Below are positions 27,687 to 36,610 of a stretch of DNA of 64,000 nucleotides, one piece after another. Numbering within the stretch: the first letter of the stretch is position 1; each line of letters starts with the position of its first letter. Location: positions 1 through 64,000 of the forward strand of contig JAWKTK010000006.1 of NCBI GenBank assembly GCA_041399205.1, read 5' to 3'. This stretch comes from JAGQOZ01 sp041399205 (GTDB lineage: Bacteria; Planctomycetota; Planctomycetia; Pirellulales; Pirellulaceae). A model generated the notes under the pieces. The model was not told the origin of the DNA and made no database searches. It saw only the letters and a list, made by a program, of their open reading frames with translations. Position numbers and translations under genes: made by a program.

Positions 27687-29917
27687 GACCGTACCTGGCG
27701 ATCATTGTCGATTCGTTTCGTGAAGCTCTTTCGTCTCGAGTACTCTGGATTTTACTAGCCCTGATCACCGTGCTGCTGTTGGCGTTACTGCCGCTAGGTT
27801 GGCAGCGTCCACTGACGTATCGTTTAGGGCCAGGCGACATTCGGCGCATGAGTGAATTCCAACAGACGCTGGCGAAAGGTGAAACGCGAGTCGCCAAAAC
27901 ACCAACGAAACACATTTGGGATAAGCTGCCGGAAGGCCTGCAATCCAAATTGAAGCAGGCCGATTCTAATCGGAGTTTGCAACTGGAACTGGCAAACGAA
28001 CTCACCAGCCTGTTGGAGCAGGACGACTTCTTTGATGCGGAATATTGGAAAAACGTCAACCTAGAAGATGAAGCGGCCAAACTGCGCGACCAAGGTGTCA
28101 GCCAATTAAACGAAGAACAACGACGTCTTTTTCACCGCTTGGTATTGGCAGCCGCGTATCCACGCTTCATTCGTCAGACTCCTTCGCAATCCGTTTTACC
28201 GACGTATCTTGGGTATGACATCGGATTTCCGTTTCCGTTGACTGACAGTCAACTGGAAGAAGCCGTAGACGCTTTTGTGGCGGTATTCATGTACGGGTTG
28301 GTCGGCGTCATTGGGTTGCTGGTCGCGATTTTGGTGACGTCGTTTATTATTCCCAACACGTTTGATTCCGGTTCGCTGTATTTATTGTTGAGCAAACCGA
28401 TTTCGCGCCCGTTCTTGTATTTGGCTAAATTTATTGGAGGATGCACCTTCGTTTTTCTGAACGCAGCCTATTTGATTTTGGGACTCTGGTTGTTGATGGG
28501 ACTTCGACACGGCATTTGGAACCATCGCGTTCTGCTTTGTATTCCGTTGTACGTCTTCATCTTTGCTATCTATTATTCTGTTTCAGGATTGGCCGGTTTG
28601 ATCTGGCGGAACACCGTTGTCTGCATTGCGGTGACCGTTGTCATGTGGGCCATTTGCTGGGCAATTGGAACGGCGAAAGGCATTGTCGATCTATGGGTGG
28701 TCATGCCCAACCAGGTGGTGCAAGTGATGGAGGATCAAGATCAGGTCTTTGCCAGCACCAACAGTGGAACCGTTTTTCGTCGTGACCAACAAGGCGAATG
28801 GAACGAAGTCTTTGCGAACGTCGATTCCGGACCGGCGCCGCCATTTGTGAATACGCGAATTGGCACCATCTATGATTCTGTCAATCGCCGGATGGTGATG
28901 GTGCAAAACAATTGGTCGTCGCCCAGTCTGTGGGTTGCAACCAGTGAAGATGATTGGACCGGCATCTCCAAGGGAAACGCACCTAGTGGCGTGCAAGGAC
29001 TTTTGAATGATGCGGATGGCCGAGTTATCTTGATTACTCGAAACGAAATCAGTCGTCTTGTCGATCAATTCGAACCAGAAAACAAACTGGTCGAAGCCTT
29101 ACAATGGCTACCGCTTCCGAACATGAATCAAATGACCCAAGCGATTCCCCTTTCGCCCAAGCCCGATCGAATTTCCACTGCCGCCTTTGATTCCGATAAC
29201 CAACGCATCCTCATTTGGGACGGCAAGACGTTGTCCACGTACGAACAACAAGATGCCAACTACAGGTTGGCAACCGAAAAGAATTGGAGCCCAGACGAAA
29301 CCGATATCGTCTTGGCAGCAGGTCACGGGCACGCAATCTTGGCGACCGAACAAGGCCAAGTCGCCGTGCTGCAGACCGACACGTTAGAACTGGTCACAGA
29401 GCATACGTACCCAGACGACCAGCCTCGGTTCGCCAAGGCTTCTCCCAATGGCGACTACGGCGCCGTCTTGTTTCATTCTGGCAGACTCGTGGTGCTGGAT
29501 TTAAAAACGGGGACTCCGGCACTGTCATCGATCGTCCCCAGGCAGCACAACGTGACCGCCATCGAATTCAATGACCAGCAGCAATTGGTCATGGTGCGAA
29601 CTGGAAAGCGGATCGAAACGTATGACCTTGGTAATAAATCTAGAATCGAAGCAGATTCACTACCCTATAGCGTGGGCGAAAATGTCGCTCGATTTGGTCT
29701 GGACCCGGTTTACAAGATCTTTCCCAAGCCGGGCAAAGTGCAAGACACCATCAGCTACGTGTTGACCGGCAAAAAGACAGCTCGGATTGATGACCGCGGC
29801 GGTTTGCAGGCAGTTCAGATTGAAGTCGATCCTTGGGAGCCGATTTGGCATGGAGCCGTCTTCATTGCTGTGATGCTGACGGTGTCTTCGCTATACATCT
29901 ACCGGCAAGATTTTTGA
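27683..29917 (+). CDS. ABC-2 type permease with large inserted propeller-like domain
   Basis: The 744-residue partner of the upstream ATPase. It begins with a membrane helix (VLWILLALITVLLLALLPLGW), then a soluble helical section. A five-helix membrane block follows at about residues 200-350 (FMYGLVGVIGLLVAILVTSFII, FIGGCTFVFLNAAYLILGLWLL, VLLCIPLYVFIFAIYYSV). Residues 360-720 form a long beta-rich region with WD/NHL-like repeats (VFASTNSGTVFRRD, GHAILATEQGQVAVLQTDTLELV, AVLFHSGRLVVLDLKTG). A final helix (WHGAVFIAVMLTVSSLYIY) closes it. A propeller inserted before the last helix of an ABC-2 permease is unusual. The substrate is unknown. Confidence 0.85.
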   Translation: MRPYLAIIVDSFREALSSRVLWILLALITVLLLALLPLGWQRPLTYRLGPGDIRRMSEFQQTLAKGETRVAKTPTKHIWDKLPEGLQSKLKQADSNRSLQLELANELTSLLEQDDFFDAEYWKNVNLEDEAAKLRDQGVSQLNEEQRRLFHRLVLAAAYPRFIRQTPSQSVLPTYLGYDIGFPFPLTDSQLEEAVDAFVAVFMYGLVGVIGLLVAILVTSFIIPNTFDSGSLYLLLSKPISRPFLYLAKFIGGCTFVFLNAAYLILGLWLLMGLRHGIWNHRVLLCIPLYVFIFAIYYSVSGLAGLIWRNTVVCIAVTVVMWAICWAIGTAKGIVDLWVVMPNQVVQVMEDQDQVFASTNSGTVFRRDQQGEWNEVFANVDSGPAPPFVNTRIGTIYDSVNRRMVMVQNNWSSPSLWVATSEDDWTGISKGNAPSGVQGLLNDADGRVILITRNEISRLVDQFEPENKLVEALQWLPLPNMNQMTQAIPLSPKPDRISTAAFDSDNQRILIWDGKTLSTYEQQDANYRLATEKNWSPDETDIVLAAGHGHAILATEQGQVAVLQTDTLELVTEHTYPDDQPRFAKASPNGDYGAVLFHSGRLVVLDLKTGTPALSSIVPRQHNVTAIEFNDQQQLVMVRTGKRIETYDLGNKSRIEADSLPYSVGENVARFGLDPVYKIFPKPGKVQDTISYVLTGKKTARIDDRGGLQAVQIEVDPWEPIWHGAVFIAVMLTVSSLYIYRQDF

Positions 29918-29959
29918 TCTAAACATAATGCTCGGACAAGCTGGTTCGCTTCGCCGAAA

Positions 29960-30367
29960 TCAATTCAATACGTCGCGATTCATGGTGACTTCCGTGGTGA
30001 ACGTTTTACCCGCCAGAAACTTGGGAGCGACAATTCCGTTTTGGTCTAGCGGTACGGAAATAGTGACAGTGACAGTTTCAGTGTCGTCTTCAATCACCGT
30101 CGGATCGACTTCGATCTGGGTTCCTCGCGCTGAAACGCTGGACATAATATTTTGAGCCGCTTGCGTCACTTCGCTGGCACTTGCACCGAAACAGATGCCT
30201 CGCCGAGCAGCTTCATACGCGGCGTTGTCGGCGGTGTGTCGAATCATATTCAGTCGGCAAAATTCCAGGCATGTAATCACCACCAAAAACAAGATTCCTG
30301 CCGTTAAGGCAAATTCAACGGCCACCGCACCAGTGCGTTCACGGCGACGGAAATGTTTGAATTTCAT
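29960..30367 (-). CDS. TadE-like pseudopilin
   Basis: A 135-residue protein with the TadE/TadG N-terminus (RRERTGAVAVEFALTAGILFLVVITCLEFCRLNMIRHTADNAAYEAARRG): a basic leader, the conserved Glu-Phe processing region and a hydrophobic helix. The C-terminal part is beta-rich. It belongs to a three-gene leftward cluster with a vWA TadG-like gene and a second TadE-like gene, typical of Tad/Flp pilus minor components. The secretion ATPase genes are not in the window. Confidence 0.88.
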   Translation of the reverse strand: MKFKHFRRRERTGAVAVEFALTAGILFLVVITCLEFCRLNMIRHTADNAAYEAARRGICFGASASEVTQAAQNIMSSVSARGTQIEVDPTVIEDDTETVTVTISVPLDQNGIVAPKFLAGKTFTTEVTMNRDVLN

Positions 30368-30373
30368 ATCGAT

Positions 30374-31524
30374 TTACTCCGTCATCAACACGGGTAGTGT
30401 CAGCGCGATTTCTCGAAAGATAGCTTCTAGCGACGCCGCATCCGGAGCGTGATAGCTGTTGCCGCCGGTAATGTCCGCTACTTCTTGCATCTTACTCTTG
30501 TCAGCGTCGTCGCCAAATGAAATCGTATGGATCACGATATTGGCGGCCTTGGCTTCATCGGCGGCAAACTTGGGATTGCGTCCTCGATTCGCCAAACCGT
30601 CCGAAAGCAACACCATCGTTTTCTCGGCCAGCGGTCTGATTCGAGTAGGATCCGTCAGCGTCTCAATCCCTTTTCTAATGCCTTCATCAATGTTGGTAAA
30701 CCCATTGATAGGAACAGACGAAAGTTGATTCATTTGGCCCTGCGTGGCGTTGTAGTCGCTGCTCAACGGGACACGAATATCAGCTTCGTCAAATGTGACA
30801 TCACAAAACGTTCCAGCCGCTAGAGTAAGACGCCAGAGCCAACTGTTCGTCCTGCGGAGTCAGATTCAGTGCCGAAATGAACGATTGAACGGCCACATTC
30901 AGTGCCCCAACGACTCAACGATGGATCGGGCGGGTCACAAGCGGATTTACCGGGCGGCATACCGGCGCCACTGACTAACTGCTTCATCGATCCTGATCGG
31001 TCCACGACCAACGAAATGTCTCGATCCAAATTCATCGCTCGCGAAACATGGAGCGGCTCAAAACTGGAAACTCCTAATAGTCTGCCAAAGAACAGAGGCA
31101 CTTCACCGCTAGGCGAATCGGCGGTACGTCTTCCACGAATTTGAATTGTATTGAACGGCGTCTCGCCAGCCGAGAAGGAAATGGATCCGTCCGTCTGTCG
31201 ATTCGAACGCCCTAAAACAATGTCATCATCCGTTAGGACGAGAGGGCTACTGCTAACCAAGTTCTTACTGGCATACAGCTTGGCGGCGGCGATTGCTTCA
31301 TCTGGATCTTGTGTTCGGGAAAGCGCTTCCGTGGCAGCTCGGCAAGCCGCGTCGGTCGCAGATCGCAGTTCGGTTCGAGTCAACTGCATGAAGGCCACAT
31401 CTACCGAAAAGACAACTGCCACAATTAGCAAGATCAGCATGACGGCAAACAAAATAAGCATCGCACCTTTGCGACTCTGTCGCCGTCGGTAGGTGCGAAC
31501 GAAAGCAGATTCAAAACGGATCAT
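30374..31524 (-). pseudogene. TadG-like protein with von Willebrand factor A domain, two frameshifts
   Basis: Start at 31524 with GAGGTACC upstream. The N-terminus is TadG-like (RKGAMLILFAVMLILLIVAVVFSVDVAFMQLTRTELRSATDAACRAATEAL). The vWA MIDAS begins at DRSGSM. Near 30905 a GGGG run shifts the frame, and the true continuation reads ALNVAVQSFISALNLTPQDEQLALASYSS in another frame. Near 30820 a second change leads into GTFCDVTFDEADIRVPLSSDYN and the rest of the vWA domain (FTNIDEGIRKGIETL, VLLSDGLANRG). All MIDAS parts exist, so the gene was recently intact or the indels are sequence errors. Confidence 0.82.
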
Positions 31525-31562
31525 CAGCAGGTACCTCAAGTAAGAATCGACATGCGTTGTTC

Positions 31563-31976
31563 TTATTCTCTGACCATGCGAACTTCAGCTGAAATATTGC
31601 CGGTAAAAAACCGCAGTTGCATGACGCTGTTGTCCTGGACGGGCGCGGAAATACGCACCATCACTTCTTCGCCAGGTGAAACGCCTGTCAACGAGGCGGG
31701 CTCGATGGTGATGGTCGAATTTTGAATTCTTCGCGAAGTCAGGATTTGGTTGCACGTGCTTTCCACGTCCGTCGCTAAACTCCCTTTCTTGATCGCCACG
31801 CGAACACCTTCATAAGCTGTGATCGCCAACGATTGCTTCAGAAACATCATGGTGGTGGCTTCGATTGTGCCAAACGTCAAGGCAACAATCGCGGGCAGGC
31901 AAACGGCAAGTTCGACCAAAGCGGCTGCTTTTCGTTTCTGCTTCAATTGATTGCGTGGGCGCATTTTCTTAGCCAT
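31563..31976 (-). CDS. TadE-like pseudopilin
   Basis: A 137-residue protein with a basic leader and TadE motif (KAAALVELAVCLPAIVALTFGTIEATTMMFLKQSLAITAYEGVRVAIKKG), in which ALVELAV holds the conserved Glu. The C-terminus is beta-rich (VMVRISAPVQDNSVMQLRFF). It is the first pseudopilin gene of the leftward cluster, only 14 bp after the preceding HAMP-like gene. It likely acts in Tad pilus assembly at the inner membrane and periplasm. Confidence 0.88.
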   Translation of the reverse strand: MAKKMRPRNQLKQKRKAAALVELAVCLPAIVALTFGTIEATTMMFLKQSLAITAYEGVRVAIKKGSLATDVESTCNQILTSRRIQNSTITIEPASLTGVSPGEEVMVRISAPVQDNSVMQLRFFTGNISAEVRMVRE

Positions 31977-31990
31977 GTCGCGACTAAATC

Positions 31991-32449
31991 CTATTTGTTG
32001 GTCGTCTTTGCGTTTTCAGATCGCAACAGACCGGCTTCACGCATGCGGTCAGCAAGTTGGTTCAATTCGTCCGCCATCGGCTGCCAAAAATCGCCATTCC
32101 GAAATCGAACTGCGCGGACGTCCTTCCCGTCAGCCAATTGCCGCAGCGCCCTTCGAAATGAAATCATCGGTCCGGCAAACCGGTGGCTTAACTTAACCGA
32201 ATCATAAGCAAACACGGGCATGAGGCAAAACAAGCACACGATCAGCAAACCGTATTGCTGCCAAATGTTGGCCATGTGCGTCCCAAACGACAAGTGAATG
32301 CCATTCAGCAACATCTCCATGACAAACAGAAAAAAGAAAATGGTGCCAATCGACAGCACCCAATGCAGCATGATTCGGCGGATGATCGCACCCTGAACGA
32401 CCGGATCAATAAATAATTTCTTTCGCTTGTGATTGCGAGCGGCAGACAT
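31991..32449 (-). CDS. Two-helix membrane protein with HAMP-like segment
   Basis: A 152-residue protein with a basic N-terminus and two membrane helices (MLHWVLSIGTIFFFLFVMEMLL and YGLLIVCLFCLMPVFAYDSVKL). A cytoplasmic helical pair follows (RFAGPMISFRRALRQLADGKDVRAVRFRNGDFWQPMADELNQLADRM), which looks like a HAMP linker including the Pro. There is no kinase or methyl-accepting domain. It heads the TadE cluster, so it may transmit or regulate assembly; that is inferred from position. Confidence 0.75.
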   Translation of the reverse strand: MSAARNHKRKKLFIDPVVQGAIIRRIMLHWVLSIGTIFFFLFVMEMLLNGIHLSFGTHMANIWQQYGLLIVCLFCLMPVFAYDSVKLSHRFAGPMISFRRALRQLADGKDVRAVRFRNGDFWQPMADELNQLADRMREAGLLRSENAKTTNK

Positions 32450-32780
32450 ACTTGGTTCTCCGTGAATACGTCCCTAGTTGCGGAAACTAGGTGGCGAGGC
32501 CAGCCCGATGGGGTAGTCTTTCAAAAAGTCTTTTGTGAAGCATAGCTCACAAACTGATTGGCCATCTTGCGAACTCAAATTTGAAATTCGCCCACGTCAA
32601 CCAAGAATGCCAATTACGGAATTTCAACAATCGATTTTTAGAAAGATCCCGTCTCCAGGGGTAACAGTCGGCCTAGATCGGTCTTGTTTCCTCCGTTCAA
32701 TGGCACTACCATTCATTCAAAACACGCAGTCTGCAAGACTTGCGTCATTCATCTATCCTGAATTATCGTTGAGGCCTCTG
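32450..32780. other. Intergenic region upstream of the Prc-like protease
   Basis: The divergent region between the HAMP-like gene (-) and the protease (+). The protease frame stays open upstream to 32535, but the residues there are not signal-peptide-like and lack a ribosome site. I treat it as non-coding leader and see no other gene. Confidence 0.55.
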
Positions 32781-34856
32781 ATGAGCTTTCCTAAACCTGG
32801 ACGTTGTCGTTCTGTTTCTCTGGCGACAATGATGATTTTGGCGACGTTGTTTTCTTCGGCATTTTTGGGCAACACCAAAACGTCGGCCGAATTGGAAGGC
32901 CCCAAGGCAGGTGATCGCCAGATTACTTTGGTGTTGGAGCATTTGCTCCGGCGAGAGCACTTGTCCAAACATCCGTTGGACGACGAAATTTCACAACGCG
33001 CCATCGGTTCGTTCTTAGAGAATTTGGACCCCATGAAGGTCTACTTTAACCAGTCCGATATCGACGAATTCATGAAGCAATCCAATCAATTGGATGACTA
33101 CATGCGGAAAGGCGATTTGCGATTTGCATTTGACGTGTTTAACCGATTTCTACAACGAGTAGACGAGCGACTGGGGTTTGTCGAACGCATTCTGGGTCAG
33201 CCACAAGATTTCACCGCGGACGAAGAAATGGTGACAGACCGAGATGTCGCAACGTACGCCACATCGGATCAAGAAGCGATAGAACGCTGGCGCAGGCGTA
33301 TCAAATACGACATGTTGGTGCTGAAGACAGAAGAAGTGGACGGAGACGAAGCCATCGATCGCCTTCGTCGCCGCTACAGCAGCTACGCCAAACGAATGCA
33401 CCGTCTGCAAAGTGATGATCTCATCGAAATGTTCCTCAGTTCGATCACCACATCCTTCGACCCACACACGTCGTACATGTCGAAAAGCACTTTGGAAAAC
33501 TTTGAAATCAGCATGCGGCTCAACCTAGAAGGTATCGGAGCGGCGCTGATGATGAATGATGGCTATACGGTCGTCTCCAAGATCATTCCTGGTGGTGCCG
33601 CCGACAAGCACGGAAAACTACAACCGGAGGATCGGATTGTCAGTGTCGGGCAGGGTTCGGACGGGGAAATGGTCGACGTTATCGACATGAACTTGAACGA
33701 AGTAGTCGAATTGATTCGAGGCAAAGCGGGAACGCTGGTCCGCCTGGGTGTGCTACCTGCAAATTCCAACGCCATTGTTACGTACAAGATCATTCGTGAA
33801 AAAATAGAATTGAAAGACAGCGAAGCTCGCGGCGAAATCATCACGGACGGCAACAAACAAGACGGAAGCCCGTTCGTCGTCGGAGTCATCGATTTGCCAA
33901 GCTTCTATATGGACATGGATGCAGCTCGCAGAAATATCGACAACTTCAAAAGCACTACTACCGATGTCCGAAGAATTCTGAAGGACTTCAATAAAAGCGG
34001 TGTCGACGCCGTAGTCCTAGACCTACGACGCAATGGCGGTGGCAGCTTGACCGAAGCAATCAATTTGACAGGACTGTTTATTGACCAGGGTGCGGTTGTC
34101 CAGGTCAAGGACTCCGATGGCAACGTCATTCAGTACGATGACACGGATCGAGGCATGGCGTGGACCGGCCCCTTGGTTGTCTTGACCAGTAAGTTCAGTG
34201 CCAGTGCCAGCGAAATCTTGGCCGGCGCTATTAAGGACTATAACCGAGGTATCATTGTCGGAGACGAAACCACACACGGCAAAGGCACCGTTCAAAGTCT
34301 GTTGAATTTGGGCAGCCAGCTCTACCAATCTCCCAACCCACCGAATTTGGGCGCGCTAAAAATCACCATGCAGCAGTTCTATCGTCCCAACGGCGAAAGC
34401 ACTCAGAAGAAAGGCGTTCCTGCGGACGTGGCGTTGCCTTCGCTGACAACCCACATGGATGTCGGCGAAAGTGACTTGGACTATCCCGTGGAATTCGATA
34501 AGATTCCCGCCGCCAGCTATCAAAAAACCGGTCAAATGAATTCGGCAATTGCAGCCGAACTAAACAAGCTCTCGGCCTCGCGTCGAAGTCAGTCCGAAGA
34601 CTTCGCCAAACTCCAACGCAACATTCAGCGTTACCAGCAACAAAAAGAACGAAAGTCGGTTACCCTGAACGAAGAAAAGTTCTTTGCCGAACGAGCCGAA
34701 TTGGATGCGGAAAAGGCAGAAGAAGAAGAGCTGAAAGAACAAATGGGTGACGACCGCCCCGTGATTGATCGCAACTTTGTCTTTGATGAAATCCTGAACA
34801 TCACTCGCGACTACGTCAAATTGCTGGAAAAACCCAAAGTTGCCGCTGGCCGATAA
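32781..34856 (+). CDS. S41 family C-terminal processing protease (Prc/Tsp type)
   Basis: A 691-residue periplasmic serine protease. The start at 32781 has TTGAGG upstream and gives a signal peptide (SVSLATMMILATLFSSAFL). It has an N-terminal helical domain and a PDZ domain (NLEGIGAALMMNDGYTVVSKIIPGGAADKHGKLQPEDRIVSVGQG). The catalytic domain follows, with VDAVVLDLRRNGGGSL, Ser in TSKFSASASEILAGA and Lys in GDETTHGKGTVQSL. A C-terminal helical extension as in E. coli Prc closes it. It likely trims envelope proteins or hydrolases. It is followed by a terminator, so it is monocistronic. Confidence 0.94.
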   Translation: MSFPKPGRCRSVSLATMMILATLFSSAFLGNTKTSAELEGPKAGDRQITLVLEHLLRREHLSKHPLDDEISQRAIGSFLENLDPMKVYFNQSDIDEFMKQSNQLDDYMRKGDLRFAFDVFNRFLQRVDERLGFVERILGQPQDFTADEEMVTDRDVATYATSDQEAIERWRRRIKYDMLVLKTEEVDGDEAIDRLRRRYSSYAKRMHRLQSDDLIEMFLSSITTSFDPHTSYMSKSTLENFEISMRLNLEGIGAALMMNDGYTVVSKIIPGGAADKHGKLQPEDRIVSVGQGSDGEMVDVIDMNLNEVVELIRGKAGTLVRLGVLPANSNAIVTYKIIREKIELKDSEARGEIITDGNKQDGSPFVVGVIDLPSFYMDMDAARRNIDNFKSTTTDVRRILKDFNKSGVDAVVLDLRRNGGGSLTEAINLTGLFIDQGAVVQVKDSDGNVIQYDDTDRGMAWTGPLVVLTSKFSASASEILAGAIKDYNRGIIVGDETTHGKGTVQSLLNLGSQLYQSPNPPNLGALKITMQQFYRPNGESTQKKGVPADVALPSLTTHMDVGESDLDYPVEFDKIPAASYQKTGQMNSAIAAELNKLSASRRSQSEDFAKLQRNIQRYQQQKERKSVTLNEEKFFAERAELDAEKAEEEELKEQMGDDRPVIDRNFVFDEILNITRDYVKLLEKPKVAAGR

Positions 34857-34894
34857 GCTGCAAGCCCTGTCGACGTCTGACACGTCCTTTGAAG

Positions 34895-34921
34895 AGCGAT
34901 TGCCCAACGCAATCGCTTTTT
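34895..34921 (+). terminator. Terminator of the Prc-like protease gene
   Basis: The perfect stem AGCGATTG / CAATCGCT with a 7-nt loop is followed by TTTT, 39 bp after the stop codon. Confidence 0.75.
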
Positions 34922-35028
34922 ACGTTTCAACAGCGGGGTCTGGTAGGCAAGCAGACCGACATTCGCTATTATTTACGCGATAATCACGTTCAATTTCTTA
35001 GATATTTTCAACCGGAGTTTGCCTCTCC

Positions 35029-35331
35029 ATGGCACGTAAAACAGTAAATCGCAAGGAGTTACGAGCAGAGGCGGAAGCTGCTGAGGCACTCGAGAAGGAA
35101 GCCGGCGCGGCTAAGAAGAAAAAGAAAAAGAAAGCAACCAAGCGGAAGTCAAAATCGGTTGCGGATATTCGCATGAAGCTGTTCTGGGGCGTCTTCAACC
35201 AGTCGCTGAAGAGAGTGGCGCTGTTTGAATTCGATCAAAAGGACGAAGCAGAACAAAAAGCGGAAGACTTGTCCAAGGGAGGCAAATCGCCGCACTTTGT
35301 GCAAAAGGTAAAAGAAGCGGTAGAAGAATAG
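35029..35331 (+). CDS. Small lysine-rich protein of unknown function
   Basis: A 100-residue protein. The N-terminal half is Ala/Glu-rich, then a run of seven lysines (AAKKKKKKKATKRKSKS). A compact C-terminal domain follows (VADIRMKLFWGVFNQSLKRVALFEFDQKDEAEQKAEDLSKGGKSPHFVQKVKEAVEE). The C-terminal part, with its aromatic strand and DEAEQKAEDLS helix, looks like a small alpha-beta domain. The poly-Lys region could bind nucleic acid; this is inferred. It is monocistronic with a strong terminator. Confidence 0.8.
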   Translation: MARKTVNRKELRAEAEAAEALEKEAGAAKKKKKKKATKRKSKSVADIRMKLFWGVFNQSLKRVALFEFDQKDEAEQKAEDLSKGGKSPHFVQKVKEAVEE

Positions 35332-35379
35332 TTGCCAAACAAATAACTACTTCGCGCGATTTGTCCTGTATTGGAATTC

Positions 35380-35406
35380 GGCCATCCGGAAGGATGGCCT
35401 TTTTTT
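35380..35406 (+). terminator. Strong rho-independent terminator
   Basis: The perfect stem GGCCATCC / GGATGGCC with a 4-nt loop and seven T residues ends the small lysine-rich gene. Confidence 0.92.
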
Positions 35407-35514
35407 GTGGTCACCAAGAAGTGACTTGATGCTTGCGCGGCCGCTTGCCGCTCTCCATAACTTCGTTAAGATGGCACCGACCAAACGAAGTATCTTGCAA
35501 TGGAGAAGAGGGGA

Positions 35515-36246
35515 ATGTCGGAACCCGCAACTGTGTCGGAAAGCAAGAAATGGCGTCAGCTATCTACCATCGAGCGTCGAGTGTTAGGCGTCTTAGTCGA
35601 GAAGGCCAAGACCACGCCTGACAACTATCCGCTTTCACTGAATTCGCTGGTCAGCGGCTGCAACCAGAAAAGCAATCGCGATCCGCAGATGAGCCTTGAG
35701 CCGCATCAAGTCGAAAATGCGTTGGAAACGTTACGGCGAGACAATGCGGTGGCGGAGATTCAAGGAGACGGTCGCGTTCCCAAATACCGACACTTTGCCT
35801 ACGATTGGCTGGGCGTAGAAAAAGACGAATTGGCCGTAATTACCGAGCTGCTGTTGCGTGGAGCACAAACGGTTGGTGAACTTCGCGGACGAGCTGCTCG
35901 GATGGGCGATATCCCCGACGTTGCCGCATTGAAACCAATTATCGATTCGCTAATGCAAAAGGATCTGGTGATCGCGCTTTCCCCGGAAGGACGTGGCCAA
36001 GTGGTCACGCACAATTTGTATCCGGCTGAACAACTCGACAAGGTCAAGCAGCAGTTCGCATCTTCCTCTGCGCAGTCGGATCCCGGTCATTCTACGCCGA
36101 CGGCTCGGCCCGCTGCTGCTCCAGGTCCAAGCGTTACGAGTGGAACGAACGTTGATGCATTGCGATCCGAAGTCGAAACTTTGAAGTCGGAAGTAGCCAG
36201 TTTACGCCGCGAAATTGAAGACATTTGGGCGAATTTGCGAACTTAG
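35515..36246 (+). CDS. UPF0502/YceH-family protein
   Basis: A 243-residue protein of the DUF480 family. The two winged-helix domains show RRVLGVLVEKAKTTPDNYPLSLNSLVSGCNQKSNRDPQMSL and GVEKDELAVITELLLRGAQTVGELRGRAARMGDIPDVAALKPIID, which are diagnostic. The C-terminus has a short coiled coil (DALRSEVETLKSEVASLRREIEDIWANL). The start at 35515 has AGAGGGG upstream; an ATG at 35500 is in frame but weaker. Function is not established for the family; the fold suggests DNA binding. It ends 13 bp before the MoaD-like gene. Confidence 0.92.
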   Translation: MSEPATVSESKKWRQLSTIERRVLGVLVEKAKTTPDNYPLSLNSLVSGCNQKSNRDPQMSLEPHQVENALETLRRDNAVAEIQGDGRVPKYRHFAYDWLGVEKDELAVITELLLRGAQTVGELRGRAARMGDIPDVAALKPIIDSLMQKDLVIALSPEGRGQVVTHNLYPAEQLDKVKQQFASSSAQSDPGHSTPTARPAAAPGPSVTSGTNVDALRSEVETLKSEVASLRREIEDIWANLRT

Positions 36247-36259
36247 CAGCGAGTATTCT

Positions 36260-36562
36260 GTGGCTGATTCGTTGCCCGTCGACCAGTGCATTACGATCGA
36301 ATTTTTCGGCGTGGTTCGGCACGTCGCCGGGGTGACTAGCATTCAGGTCGTCCTCAAGGAGCCTTCGATAAAGTTGCGAAACCTCCTTCAAGAGGTGGCC
36401 CAACAACGGCCATCGCTGGTTCCCAATATCTTGGATTCCACCGGGAATCTACGGACCGGCTACATTGCGAACGTCAATTCCGATAGATTCGTAGATGACG
36501 TATCAACACTCGTTTGGTCCGGCGAATCAGTGTTGCTCATGTCGACCGACGCGGGTGGCTAA
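36260..36562 (+). CDS. MoaD/ThiS-like sulfur carrier protein
   Basis: A 100-residue ubiquitin-fold protein. The GTG start at 36260 is chosen because it follows the YceH stop; the frame is open further upstream. The fold pattern ITIEFFGVVRHVAGVTSIQVVLKEPSIKLRNLLQEVAQQRPSLV ends in the diagnostic C-terminal Gly-Gly (STDAGG) used for thiocarboxylation in molybdopterin synthesis. Its place just before an AOR-like gene resembles the MoaD-like genes known in aor operons. It would supply sulfur for the pterin cofactor of that enzyme. Confidence 0.85.
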   Translation: MADSLPVDQCITIEFFGVVRHVAGVTSIQVVLKEPSIKLRNLLQEVAQQRPSLVPNILDSTGNLRTGYIANVNSDRFVDDVSTLVWSGESVLLMSTDAGG

Positions 36563-36610
36563 AGCCGGCTTTAGCCCTGTAGCCGGATAGACTCCGGCAG
36601 CCATTGAAGC

